From Fibrobacter sp. (lineage in GTDB: Bacteria; Fibrobacterota; Fibrobacteria; Fibrobacterales; Fibrobacteraceae), in NCBI GenBank assembly GCA_024398815.1, contig JAKSIL010000018.1, positions 1 to 54,565 of the forward strand: 54,565 bases of DNA. Direction: 5' to 3'. Both the position numbers and the translations under genes were made by a program. This document shows positions 17,001-24,779 of this stretch, piece by piece (the stretch's first letter is position 1; the number at the start of each line of letters is the position of its first letter). The notes beneath the pieces are model-generated. The model ran no database searches. It was given only the letters and a program-made list of their open reading frames with translations, and had not been told where the DNA came from.

Positions 17001-18341
17001 CTACTTCTCTTTCTTCGACACGATGGTCATGTAGATGGTGCCGAGGATTGCAGCACTGAAGCTTCCGAGCAAAATGCCGAGCTTTGCGGAATCCTGGCGG
17101 GTGCCCACGTCGAAGGCGAGGCCAGCCACGAACAAAGCCATGGTGAAGCCGATACCGGCAAGCATGCCGCCGCCCCAGAGAACCTTCCACGGGTAGCTGG
17201 GCTTCTTGGAAATGCCGATTTTCACGGAAAGCAGGCTGAACAGGAAGATGCCAATCGGCTTACCGAAGATGAGGGCCAACGCGACAGCGCCCATCACCGG
17301 AACTTCCAATCCGCCGAGCTTGATTTCCACGCCAGCGTTCGAGAGAGCAAAGAGCGGCATGATGGCGAAGTTCACCCACGGAACGAGAGGCTTGTACAAG
17401 CGTTCCTGGAGGCTAAGGCTTTCGCGGGCGCCGCGCTTGAGCATGCTGAACACGCGGTACTTTTCTTCGCCGGAAACGCTTGCGTCGCCATCGAGGACGT
17501 TACCCACGCTGTTCGCAAAGCGGGCCACCTTGCCGGTCGCAATGACGGGCTTAGCGGGCACAGAGAGGCCGAGCAGCACACCAGCGATTGTCGGGTGCAC
17601 ACCGGACTTCACGAAGAAGGCCCAGATGGCGACACCGATGACACCGTGCAAAAGCAGGTTGCGGACACCGATGCGGAAGAACACGTTGATAAGCACCAAA
17701 AGCGCAAGAGCGATTCCGAGAGCAGCAAAGTTGATGCCGTCGCCGCTCGGGTAGCCAATCGCAATAACGAGGATGGCGCCGATATCGTCGGCAATGGCCA
17801 AGGTCAAAATCATCACGCGGAGCGCATGCGGGACCTTCTTGCCAAGGATAGCCATGCAGCCTACGACAAAAGCAATATCGGTAGCGGTCGGGATACCCCA
17901 ACCGCGGGCAGCGCTAAATTCCCCATGCGGGCAAAGCGCCAAGTAAATCAAAGCCGGGAAAAGCATACCGCCGGCAGCGGCGATAATCGGGAGGCTCGCG
18001 GCCTTCGGGTCGTGCAGTTCGCCGTAGGTCATTTCGCCCTTGACTTCAAGGCCGATATTGAAGAAGAATATCGTCATGAGGGCGTCGTTGATGAACCAGT
18101 GCAGGTCACCCGCGCCAGTCCAACTGCCAATCGTCAAGAGGAAAGGCAAATGCCAAAAATGTTCATAAGATGACGGACTGAGGTTCGCCCAAAGGAGGGC
18201 AGCCACAGTCATGATGATAAGAACGATACCGCCTGTCGTCTCCACCTTCATCAGGCGTTCCACAGGGGTAATAATTTTGCGCACCGGGGTGTCCGGGAAC
18301 AAATCTTCAACTTTATCGCTACTAGTAACTCTTGCCGACAT
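17001..18341 (-). CDS. nhaA: Na+/H+ antiporter NhaA
   Basis: Electrogenic sodium/proton antiporter of the inner membrane. The 446-residue protein has about twelve membrane helices. It shows the family signatures FFFNIGLEVKGEMTYGEL and GWGIPTATDIAFVVG, and the paired aspartates of the ion site in LAIADDIGAILVIA (residues about 185-188). The C-terminal half has FGKPIGIFLFS and IGFTMALFVAGLAF. The N-terminal cytoplasmic leader of about 25 residues is longer than in E. coli. A TATATT at 18351-18356 (minus) lies 9 nt from the ATG and no ribosome site is seen, so any leader would be very short. Confidence 0.95.
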   Translation of the reverse strand: MSARVTSSDKVEDLFPDTPVRKIITPVERLMKVETTGGIVLIIMTVAALLWANLSPSSYEHFWHLPFLLTIGSWTGAGDLHWFINDALMTIFFFNIGLEVKGEMTYGELHDPKAASLPIIAAAGGMLFPALIYLALCPHGEFSAARGWGIPTATDIAFVVGCMAILGKKVPHALRVMILTLAIADDIGAILVIAIGYPSGDGINFAALGIALALLVLINVFFRIGVRNLLLHGVIGVAIWAFFVKSGVHPTIAGVLLGLSVPAKPVIATGKVARFANSVGNVLDGDASVSGEEKYRVFSMLKRGARESLSLQERLYKPLVPWVNFAIMPLFALSNAGVEIKLGGLEVPVMGAVALALIFGKPIGIFLFSLLSVKIGISKKPSYPWKVLWGGGMLAGIGFTMALFVAGLAFDVGTRQDSAKLGILLGSFSAAILGTIYMTIVSKKEK

Positions 18342-18419
18342 ACGCCTTGAAATATATATAAGTTTTGGTAAATCGCTTTAAAAGATTTCTTAAAAAAAGC
18401 GTTTTGGCCCCCGTACAAC

Positions 18420-18980
18420 CTAAATCGCGCCCATTTGCGCAAGGCCTTTCACTATGCCATAGACAAATGCACCGAGATAGCTCAGGGAAAAAATGGATAC
18501 ACCTACGATAGTCGCCCATTTTTCACGCTTTTTGTAAAGCGCCGTCTTGTAGTGCGGAAGAGCATGTTTAATGCGCTTCGCCCCCAACCGCCCCATGACG
18601 ACCACCCACAAAACAAGCCAAGCCAGTGAAAAGGCAAACGAAAGAATACCCAGGTCCACATGCTCCAAAGCCTTCCCAAGCAGACGGTCGGCAAAGCGGA
18701 AACATAAATTGTACGCAACCAGGTACCAAAAGAAGCTGTGCTCGGAACGGCGCAATTCCTTGCGATGGAAGACCCACGCTATAATCGGACCACCAAAGGC
18801 GGCACTCCACATGTAGTTCCCAGCCGGGTGTGGGACAGGATTCCCGTCGGCATCCAATTCGATTTCGTCCTCTTCAACTTCCTCGATTTCAGGTTCCGGC
18901 AGCACTGTAGGCGCATGATCGCACCAAAGGCACTTCGGCATATCGTCAGGGTACTCGCGACCGCATTTCTCGCAAATCAT
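18420..18980 (-). CDS. Zinc-ribbon membrane protein
   Basis: The 186-residue protein opens with a zinc-ribbon (MICEKCGREYP...KCLWCDH, two CxxC pairs). An acidic linker (EIEEVEEDEIELDADG) follows, then about three to four hydrophobic segments separated by a basic loop. Zinc-ribbon plus membrane layouts are common among uncharacterised bacterial proteins, and no specific family was recognised. AAGGAG lies 6 nt before the ATG. It is upstream of nhaA on the same strand, but the 78-nt gap suggests separate control. Confidence 0.75.
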   Translation of the reverse strand: MICEKCGREYPDDMPKCLWCDHAPTVLPEPEIEEVEEDEIELDADGNPVPHPAGNYMWSAAFGGPIIAWVFHRKELRRSEHSFFWYLVAYNLCFRFADRLLGKALEHVDLGILSFAFSLAWLVLWVVVMGRLGAKRIKHALPHYKTALYKKREKWATIVGVSIFSLSYLGAFVYGIVKGLAQMGAI

Positions 18981-19032
18981 AAAATCTCCTTGGTTTGTAA
19001 TTTAGCAAAAAAACTTTTGCGAAGTCGCGCAT

Positions 19033-19080
19033 ATTGCCGCCTGAATTGCCGCCCATATTGCAGCCCATATTGCCGTGAAA
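19033..19080. repeat. Four tandem 12-bp repeats
   Basis: Four copies of an ATTGCCGCCCAT-like unit in the gap between the zinc-ribbon gene and ahcY. The middle copies differ by one base and the outer copies are more diverged. Confidence 0.7.
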
Positions 19081-19095
19081 CCACCTTCACGACGC

Positions 19096-19123
19096 TTGAA
19101 TTATCTATGCAAATAACTATATT
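19096..19123 (+). promoter_or_regulatory. Promoter of ahcY
   Basis: TTGAAT at 19096-19101 and TATATT at 19118-19123 with 16-bp spacing. An imperfect inverted repeat (ATGCAAATA ... TATTTATGCAT) overlaps the -10 and could be an operator. The leader would be about 66 nt and ends with AAAGGATT before the ATG. Confidence 0.55.
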
Positions 19124-19196
19124 TATGCATAAATAATTGCGGCGCATTTTTTCGCGATTTTCAAGCGCAGTCGCCCACAACCTTTAAAGGATTATT

Positions 19197-20657
19197 ATGG
19201 AATACAAAATCAAGGACATCAACCTTGCCGTGGAAGGCCGCAAGGAACTCGATCTCGCCGAAACTGAAATGCCGGGCCTCATGGCTTTGCGCAAGGAATA
19301 CGAAGGCAAGAAGCCGCTCGCAGGCGCCCGCATCATGGGTAGCCTCCACATGACGGTGCAGACCGCCATCCTCATCGAAACGCTCGTGGACCTGGGCGCA
19401 GATGTGCGCTGGGTCAGCTGCAACATCTTCAGCACGCAGGACAACGCCGCAGCCGCAGTCGTCGTCGGCAAGAAGGGCACCGTGGAAAACCCGCAGGGCG
19501 TGCCCGTGTTCGCCTGGAAGGGCGAATCCCTCGAAGACTACTGGGAAAACACCGCGAAGGCCCTCGTGTGGCCGGACGGCAAGACCGCCGACCTTATCGT
19601 GGATGACGGTGGCGACGCTACCATGCTCGTGACCTGCGGTGCAGAATTCGAAGACGCCGGCAAGGTGCCTGAATTCAACCCGGAAAAGGACAGCGAAGAA
19701 TGGGGCGTATTCCTCGAAACCTGCCGCAAGATTTTCGCCCGCGACCCCAAGCAGTGGACCCGCGCCCGCGAAACCTTGAAGGGCGTTTCCGAAGAGACCA
19801 CCACCGGCGTGCATCGTTTGTACCAGATGGCGAAGGATGGCCGCCTCAAGTTCCCGGCCATCAACGTGAACGATTCCGTGACCAAGTCCAAGTTCGACAA
19901 CCTCTACGGCTGCCGCCACTCCCTCATCGACGGCATCAACCGCGCGACCGACGTGATGATGGCAGGGAAGATTGCAGTCGTCTGCGGTTACGGCGACGTG
20001 GGTAAGGGCTGCGCTCAAAGCCTCCGCGGTCAGGGCGCCCGCGTGATCATCACCGAAATCGACCCGATTTGTGCACTCCAGGCCGTGATGGAAGGCTACG
20101 AAGTCAAGACCCTCGACGAAGTCGTTTCGATGGCCGACATCTTCGTGACGACCACCGGCAACACGATGATCATCAGCGCCGCCCAGATGGCAAAGATGAA
20201 GCACCGCGCCATCGTGGGTAACATCGGCCACTTCGACAACGAAATCGACATGGCTGGCCTCAAGAAGATTCCGGGCATCGTCCGCAACGAAATCAAGCCG
20301 CAGTACGACGAATGGATTTTCCCGGATGGCCACAGCATCCTTGTGCTGGCCGAAGGCCGCCTCTTGAACCTCGGCTGCGCCACTGGCCACCCGAGCTTCG
20401 TGATGAGTGCAAGCTTCACGAACCAGACCATCGCCCAGGTGGACTTGTGGCTCAGCGCAAACGGCAAGAAGACCGTTTCCGGCCTCAAGTACGAAACCGG
20501 CGTTGTCTACACGCTCCCGAAAATCCTCGACGAAAAGGTCGCCCGCCTCCACCTCGAAAAGCTGGGCGTTCACCTCACCAAGCTCACCCAGGCCCAGGCC
20601 GACTACATCGGCGTGCCCGTGGAAGGCCCGTACAAGGTGGAGTTCTACAGATATTAG
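19197..20657 (+). CDS. ahcY: Adenosylhomocysteinase (S-adenosylhomocysteine hydrolase)
   Basis: Splits S-adenosylhomocysteine into adenosine and homocysteine, clearing the by-product of methylation. The full-length protein of 486 residues has [16 protein letters not shown] near the N-terminus, substrate-site segments ([31 protein letters not shown]), and the NAD-binding loop [15 protein letters not shown] near residue 263. It ends with the conserved PYKVEFYRY. The codons are strongly biased, as expected for a well-expressed gene, which is why the opposite strand shows a long false frame. A degenerate second copy of its last codons and terminator lies at 22362-22546. Confidence 0.97.
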   Translation: MEYKIKDINLAVEGRKELDLAETEMPGLMALRKEYEGKKPLAGARIMGSLHMTVQTAILIETLVDLGADVRWVSCNIFSTQDNAAAAVVVGKKGTVENPQGVPVFAWKGESLEDYWENTAKALVWPDGKTADLIVDDGGDATMLVTCGAEFEDAGKVPEFNPEKDSEEWGVFLETCRKIFARDPKQWTRARETLKGVSEETTTGVHRLYQMAKDGRLKFPAINVNDSVTKSKFDNLYGCRHSLIDGINRATDVMMAGKIAVVCGYGDVGKGCAQSLRGQGARVIITEIDPICALQAVMEGYEVKTLDEVVSMADIFVTTTGNTMIISAAQMAKMKHRAIVGNIGHFDNEIDMAGLKKIPGIVRNEIKPQYDEWIFPDGHSILVLAEGRLLNLGCATGHPSFVMSASFTNQTIAQVDLWLSANGKKTVSGLKYETGVVYTLPKILDEKVARLHLEKLGVHLTKLTQAQADYIGVPVEGPYKVEFYRY

Positions 20658-20741
20658 ACGAGAGAGGTCGCTACGCTTTGAGGTATAAAAACGGGACCCT
20701 TTGCGGGGTCCTGTTTTTTATCGGTATAGTAGCTGCGAGCT
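20626..20741 (+). repeat. ahcY 3' end and terminator, copy 1 of a duplication
   Basis: From GCCCGTACAAGGTGGAGTTC (end of ahcY) through the terminator to GCTGCGAGC, this stretch is repeated at 22362-22546 with scattered substitutions. In the second copy a REP-like element interrupts it. Confidence 0.85.
20690..20719 (+). terminator. Rho-independent terminator of ahcY
   Basis: GGACCC/GGGTCC stem around TTTGCG, extended by ACGG/CTGT pairing and followed by six T. Confidence 0.85.
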
Positions 20742-20742
20742 G

Positions 20743-20780
20743 TTTCGCATTTTTGCAATATTTTCATTTTTGCGAAATAG
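20743..20780. repeat. 38-bp direct repeat, copy 1, overlapping the ATPase 3' end
   Basis: Identical over 38 bp to 21995-22032. It has outer inverted arms TTTCGCA and TGCGAAA, and on the minus strand an internal direct repeat of GCAAAAATG. The last codons and stop of the ATPase gene (20764-20780) lie inside it. Confidence 0.9.
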
Positions 20781-21975
20781 GAATTTGTGCCAGCCAGTCT
20801 GCGATATCCACAATTTGGATTCCTTCGTAATCACTTTTTTCATGCCTTGTCCGTGCCAAGAGCATTTTGGGATACGCATCCTTAATATTGAGCAGTGGCG
20901 CAATTTCCCGGGAGAACGTACTTTCATTGCTGATATCGTCGGAAACCTGGATGTAGACTTTTTCATCCTTCTTAATAGCCACAAAATCTATTTCCTTTTT
21001 GTATAGCACGCCGACATACACCTCGTAACCGCGACGTAAAAGCTCGATAGCAACGACGTTCTCCAGCACATGTCCATAGTCCATGTTCTTTGTACCGAGC
21101 CTTGCATATTTAAAGGCATGATCGGAAAGGTAGTATTTGTCTTCTGATGCCAGATAGCGTTTCCCTTTTATGTCATAACGGCGAATTTTATAAAAGGCAA
21201 ATGCCTTGCACAAATAATCAATGTAGGAACCAATGGTCTTGTCGTTCACCTTCGCCTTGTTGGAGGCTAGCACTTCCGAAATCTTCCTCACGGAGGTAAT
21301 GTTCCCGACATTGTCCATGAGAAAATCCACAAGTTTTTCTAGCAACGCCTTGTTTCTAATCTTATGCTTTGCAACAATATCGCGAACAATCAAAGCGTTG
21401 AATACCTGCTCATTGATATACCGGTATTTTTCACCGACGCTGCCATAAAGATACGAACCGGACATCCCCCCTTCCTTCAGGAATTCGTCAAGCGCCGAAT
21501 ACGATTCCTTCTTCTTGAAAAAAGCGGAATATTCCTTAAAAGAAAACGGGAACACCTCAATTTCAAAAGTACGCCCCGTGAAAAGCGTAACCAAATCACT
21601 GCTCATCAAGAACGCGTTTGAACCCGTCAGGTAGACGTCGAACTTTTCAGAGGCGTGAAGACTGTTGACCGCCTTCTCAAAATTGTCGCACATTTGTACT
21701 TCATCTATCAGGACATAGTTCTTTGAGCCAGGAACGTACCTTGACTCAATGTAGTCATTAAGTGCATGGTACTCTAAATATTTTTCAAACTTCAGAAGAT
21801 TGAAATTGATATGGATAACATTGGACTTTTTCTCGGTCTTTCGGATATGGGCTAAAAAAGCCTCCATTAGTTTTGACTTTCCAGAACGACGGACTCCCGT
21901 GATAATTTTGACATCAGGAGTCCCCTTGACCGAAAGAAGCTGTCTTAAATAGAATTCGCGCTTTATAAGTCTCAT
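20764..21975 (-). CDS. AAA ATPase with C-terminal DUF4143 nuclease-like domain
   Basis: A 403-residue protein of the widespread AAA_14/DUF4143 family. Walker A is GVRRSGKS (residues 27-34) and Walker B is YVLIDEVQ near 90. A sensor-like YLTGSNAFL follows, then FTGRTFEIEVFPFSFKEY. The C-terminal part has DKYYLSDHAFKYARLG, ENVVAIELLRRGYEVYVG and a PD-(D/E)xK-like core (KEIDFVAIKKDEKVYIQV). The family is common in anaerobes as lone mobile-looking genes and its cellular role is unknown. TATATT at 21982-21987 and TTGCAA at 22005-22010 (17 bp apart) predict transcription starting at the ATG; no ribosome site is present. The gene lies exactly between 38-bp direct repeats, and base composition is AT-richer than its neighbours. 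Probably acquired. Confidence 0.92.
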   Translation of the reverse strand: MRLIKREFYLRQLLSVKGTPDVKIITGVRRSGKSKLMEAFLAHIRKTEKKSNVIHINFNLLKFEKYLEYHALNDYIESRYVPGSKNYVLIDEVQMCDNFEKAVNSLHASEKFDVYLTGSNAFLMSSDLVTLFTGRTFEIEVFPFSFKEYSAFFKKKESYSALDEFLKEGGMSGSYLYGSVGEKYRYINEQVFNALIVRDIVAKHKIRNKALLEKLVDFLMDNVGNITSVRKISEVLASNKAKVNDKTIGSYIDYLCKAFAFYKIRRYDIKGKRYLASEDKYYLSDHAFKYARLGTKNMDYGHVLENVVAIELLRRGYEVYVGVLYKKEIDFVAIKKDEKVYIQVSDDISNESTFSREIAPLLNIKDAYPKMLLARTRHEKSDYEGIQIVDIADWLAQIPISQK

Positions 21976-21981
21976 ACTTTA

Positions 21982-22010
21982 AATATACATCCTATTTCGC
22001 ATTTTTGCAA
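21982..22010 (-). promoter_or_regulatory. Leaderless-type promoter of the ATPase gene, -35 inside the direct repeat
   Basis: On the minus strand, -35 TTGCAA (22005-22010), 17-bp spacer, -10 TATATT (21982-21987), then 6 nt and the ATG. Confidence 0.6.
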
Positions 22011-22032
22011 TATTTTCATTTTTGCGAAATAG
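21995..22032. repeat. 38-bp direct repeat, copy 2, upstream of the ATPase gene
   Basis: Identical to 20743-20780 and in the same orientation. It contains the -35 of the ATPase promoter. Confidence 0.9.
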
Positions 22033-22103
22033 CATATTATTCGTTTGTATTGAGCGACACAAACATGGACCGTTGCGGAGTTTGATAAGAGGATAACGAA
22101 GAA

Positions 22104-22318
22104 ATGCGTCTTCAAACCGTAAAACTGGTCCTGAAAGGCGACAAGTCAGCCGCGAAAATCGCCAAGGATCTCGGAATCAACCAGAATACGCGACTTACGA
22201 GGAAGAACGCAGGATTCGCAATGCTGCCATGGAAAGTTTTTTCGCCAGCCTGAATTATCTTGAGCAACATTTTTCGTCAAGGGCGAAGAACCGACAAAAT
22301 GTCATTTTATCGCCCTAA
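22104..22318 (+). pseudogene. IS3-family transposase remnant (orfA start joined to orfB end)
   Basis: In one frame from 22104, MRLQTVKLVLKGDKSAAKIA and KDLGINQNT match the start of the IS3 OrfA helix-turn-helix. In the next frame, RIRNAAMESFFASLN matches the C-terminal part of the IS3 OrfB integrase (the DNAxxESFF segment), with a stop at 22316-22318. Most of orfA and nearly all of orfB are missing, so this is a deletion scar. No intact terminal repeats were found. GTTTGT/ACAAAC at 22044-22065 is a possible fragment of an end. Confidence 0.75.
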
Positions 22319-22420
22319 CCTCATGTATACTAGCATGTCGTCATCAGCGTGAAAATCAAAAGCCCGTACAAGGTGGAGTTCTATAGGTATTAGACAAGAG
22401 AGGTCGCTGCGCGCTTAATT

Positions 22421-22482
22421 GTCACCCCCCCGAAGGCGGGGGTCCAGACAAAAGCAGGATTCCCGACCAAGTCGGGAATGAC
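22421..22482. repeat. REP-like palindromic element
   Basis: Two adjacent hairpins (CCCCCCGAAGGCGGGGG and ATTCCCGACCAAGTCGGGAAT) framed by GTCA and TGAC. Resembles bacterial REP/BIME intergenic elements. Confidence 0.6.
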
Positions 22483-22492
22483 ACCCATTCAA

Positions 22493-22525
22493 AACAGGGC
22501 CCTTTGCGGGGTCCTGTTTTTTTTA
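22493..22525 (+). terminator. Terminator in the duplicated ahcY tail
   Basis: AACAGGGCCCC-type stem pairing with GGGGTCCTGTT around TTTGC, followed by eight T. It is the counterpart of the ahcY terminator at 20690-20719. Confidence 0.75.
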
Positions 22526-22674
22526 TCGGTAAAGTGGCTGCGAGCGAATTGCCAAAAAAAACGCCCTAAAAAAGCAAATTTATCTGTAAAATGATAATTT
22601 CCGGAAATTCAAATTCCGAAATTCAACATTAATTTCAGGAATTACCACATCCGGCACATTGATTTCCGGCATAT

Positions 22675-23526
22675 TTAATTCACGACAATTTTCGGGTCGC
22701 CTTTCTGGGCCTTCAGGCGCACGGTGAAGCAATTTTCGAGTTGCAAATCCTTCAGGAAATTCTGCAATACTTTGTACTCATCGCCGGCGGCAAACTGCGA
22801 CATGGCCTTGTCGAAATCTTCGAACATCTGGGCAGCAACGGCAATTTGCGCTTCGGAATCGCCGAACAAATCTACCATGTTCACGGCGTAAAGTTTCTTG
22901 AAAAGGAAGGCGGGGAGAATCATCATCACGCGAAACCAGTTCGTGACGGTTTCGGACTTTTGCGGCTTCGCGTTCTGTTCGGCAATCACTTTTATGCTGG
23001 TACGCACTTCACGCCCCATGGCGTTTATCTGTAACGGGCGGAATTCCTTCATCTCGTAAATCTTCGCATCGGCGACCATGTCGAACGCCATGCACACGAA
23101 GAACTTCGTGAAATCGGAGTAGAGGGAATAGGCCATGGAATCGAGGACTTCCTTCTGCGAGTCGGGCACGATTTTTTCGAGCTCGCCGCGGAACTTCAAA
23201 ACAGCCATCGCGAAGTTCGATTCGGTGCAGCAGACTTCGTGTTCCTTGCCGGCGAGGAGTGCGTCGCGCGACATTTCAAAACGCACGAGTTCGCGGAGCT
23301 TTTTGTACGGGTCGGTTTCGCCCGTAGATTCCATCTTGAGGCCGTACTTCTTTTCGGCCGCCTCGATTTTCTGGTTGACGAGCGCATCGAAATCCGTTTC
23401 GCCGCAAATCTTCATCGAGGCGGAGACCATCGCGCGGAAAAGCCCGTTGTACTTTTCAGCGGATTCGGGGCCCGTATATTCAAAATTCAGCAAGCCCTGC
23501 AAGGCGTTTTCAAATTCGTTTTCCAT
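22675..23526 (-). CDS. Unknown cytoplasmic protein (283 aa)
   Basis: I do not recognise a family. The protein starts MENEFENALQGLLNFEYTG, is largely alpha-helical, has no signal peptide and no clear membrane helix, although WFRVMMILPAFLFKKLYAV near residue 210 is hydrophobic. Two adjacent cysteines (EVCCTES) are the only notable metal- or redox-type feature. The ATG at 23526 is preferred over an in-frame start at 23595 because the extension is Cys/aromatic-rich and overlaps the promoter: TATATT sits at 23557-23562 on the minus strand. Its -35 region falls in the first of three inverted repeats, which suggests regulation by whatever binds them. Confidence 0.7.
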   Translation of the reverse strand: MENEFENALQGLLNFEYTGPESAEKYNGLFRAMVSASMKICGETDFDALVNQKIEAAEKKYGLKMESTGETDPYKKLRELVRFEMSRDALLAGKEHEVCCTESNFAMAVLKFRGELEKIVPDSQKEVLDSMAYSLYSDFTKFFVCMAFDMVADAKIYEMKEFRPLQINAMGREVRTSIKVIAEQNAKPQKSETVTNWFRVMMILPAFLFKKLYAVNMVDLFGDSEAQIAVAAQMFEDFDKAMSQFAAGDEYKVLQNFLKDLQLENCFTVRLKAQKGDPKIVVN

Positions 23527-23577
23527 TTTTCCACATTTGAGTTGTTTAACATCGCAAATATAGAAAGTTTGCGTGCG

Positions 23578-23786
23578 ACACCAGCCAAATTCCACTTTTT
23601 TCCTTTTTAGCCTGTGATTTTTTACTTTATTCGCAATAAATTTCTGATTTTTTTCATTTAAACACCAGCCAAATCACATATTTTTGTCATTTTAGCTGGT
23701 GCCTTGACTCAACAAAAAATAAAAAAAAGAGTTTTTTTCTTTATTTACACCAGCCAAAATTCACTTTTTTGCATTTTAGCTGGTGT
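23578..23786. repeat. Three inverted repeats of 39-40 bp spaced about 85 bp apart
   Basis: Units at 23578-23616, 23663-23701 and 23747-23786. Each begins ACACCAGCCAAA, has an AT-rich centre with a conserved CACTTTTTT-like run in two of them, and ends TTTTAGCTGGTG (the first ends TTTTAGCCTGTG). The ends of each unit are complementary. The DNA between units is very AT-rich and unrelated. The whole lies in the 379-bp gap between two divergent genes (22675-23526 and 23906-24694). I see no coding sequence in that gap. Confidence 0.85.
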
Positions 23787-23905
23787 CCTCCCCCGATAAG
23801 CACCTGTTTTCAATACTAATCAACGCAAATTTTCGCGATTTCGGGCAATTCGCCAAAGCCTCATGGAACAATAAAATTATCTTTTAGAAAAAAAGGACAA
23901 CTATA

Positions 23906-24694
23906 ATGAGGATCAACAAATTTTTCTCTGGCATCGCAGCGCTCGCATTCGCCTTCGTCGCCGTCACGGGCGCATTCACCCAGGCAAACGCAGCCGATGA
24001 AGATATCCGTATCGTAAAAATCAATGACGACAACTTCGAAAAGGAAATTCTGAACTCCAAGACGCCAGTGATTCTTGAAGTATCTTCCACAAGTTGCCCG
24101 CCGTGCCTCATCATGATTCCGACGCTCATCAGCATCGCCAAGAATTACAAGGACATCAAGGTGGCATCCATCGGCATCGATGAGCCGAACCTCGACAAAA
24201 TCAAGAGTACTCTCCCGATTCACGCCTTCCCCACTTTCTTCTTCATTAAGAACGGCCAAATCATCAACAACTTTTCTGGAGCCGCCAGCGAAGAAGAACT
24301 GCTGAAGGCCTTGGAATACACGCCTTCGAAAACTTCCAAGCCCGCAAAGAAGGCTGTGAAGAACACCAAGAAGAACCTCGTCTGCACCGTGAACGGCCAA
24401 TTCAACGGCCTCAAGAACCATGTGACCATCTCGTTCAAGTTCGGCGACACGCTCATCGAAGACGCAAGCATCATTACAGACGTGTTTGTTCCGCCTGAGA
24501 TGGAAAGCCAGCGCGAAGCCATGATTGAAAGGGCAAAGTCCAGCGGAAAGGGCGAAGTCACGCCGACCATGACGGGATTCCAAATTCACATTTCGAACGA
24601 CAGCCGTTTCATGAAGGCTATGGACATGAAGCGTACCTCGACTTACGGCGAAATGCGTGCCGGTCTTGAGCTGCAAGGCTTCACCTGTAAGTAA
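23906..24694 (+). CDS. Exported thioredoxin-fold protein
   Basis: The 262-residue protein starts with a signal peptide (FFSGIAALAFAFVAVTGAF, ending QANAA). A thioredoxin domain (about residues 35-135) has the redox pair in STSCPPCL (Cys64 and Cys67) and the cis-proline loop HAFPTFFFIKNG. A Lys-rich linker (TSKPAKKAVKNTKK) joins it to a C-terminal domain of about 115 residues, with one Cys near its start and one at the end (LVCTV and FTCK), that I do not recognise. Periplasmic disulfide chemistry is likely; whether it reduces or oxidises is not clear. AAGGAC lies 7 nt before the ATG and a terminator follows the stop. Confidence 0.88.
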   Translation: MRINKFFSGIAALAFAFVAVTGAFTQANAADEDIRIVKINDDNFEKEILNSKTPVILEVSSTSCPPCLIMIPTLISIAKNYKDIKVASIGIDEPNLDKIKSTLPIHAFPTFFFIKNGQIINNFSGAASEEELLKALEYTPSKTSKPAKKAVKNTKKNLVCTVNGQFNGLKNHVTISFKFGDTLIEDASIITDVFVPPEMESQREAMIERAKSSGKGEVTPTMTGFQIHISNDSRFMKAMDMKRTSTYGEMRAGLELQGFTCK

Positions 24695-24697
24695 CTT

Positions 24698-24725
24698 AAA
24701 AGGAGCCGACTGTGGCTCCTTTTTT
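24698..24725 (+). terminator. Rho-independent terminator of the thioredoxin-like gene
   Basis: AAGGAGCC/GGCTCCTT stem with a GACTGT loop and T-run. Confidence 0.9.
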
Positions 24726-24730
24726 CTATC

Positions 24731-24757
24731 TTTGCGGCAAAATTAAAACACCGCAAA
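24731..24757. repeat. Inverted repeat upstream of the SGNH hydrolase gene
   Basis: TTTGCGG and CCGCAAA arms around 13 bp, ending 22 bp before the ATG at 24780. It could be an operator or a small leader hairpin. Confidence 0.4.
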
Positions 24758-24779
24758 AAAACGGAAAGCGCAAAAAATT

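Larger units (their letters stand above)
22362..22546 (+). repeat. Duplicated ahcY 3' end and terminator, copy 2
   Basis: Repeats the final ahcY codons (still reading PYKVEFYRY and a stop, with silent changes such as TAT for TAC and AGG for AGA), the AGAGAGGTCGCT spacer, the terminator and the ATCGGTA-GCTGCGAGC tail. A REP-like element (22421-22482) has been inserted between spacer and terminator. The rest of 22319-22674 holds no gene; 22547-22674 is AT-rich with several ATTTCCGG-like words. Confidence 0.85.

Noticed and set aside
16557..18173. Plus-strand frame of 538 codons opposite nhaA
   Set aside because: It is antisense to a clear NhaA gene, His/Glu/Ala-rich, with no domain or ribosome site; a codon-bias shadow.
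19124..19196. SAH riboswitch in the ahcY leader
   Set aside because: The leader is short (about 66 nt) and I could not pair it into the known SAH riboswitch fold.
19161..20573. Minus-strand frame of 470 codons opposite ahcY
   Set aside because: Shadow of a highly biased gene; Val/His/Ala-rich with no recognisable domain.
20626..22546. Second, functional ahcY gene fragment
   Set aside because: Only the last roughly 10 codons are repeated, with no start or upstream coding sequence.
23578..23786. Possible CRISPR array (three repeats with regular spacing)
   Set aside because: Only three units, each internally palindromic and diverged; the spacers are AT-rich, about 45 bp long, and no cas genes are near.
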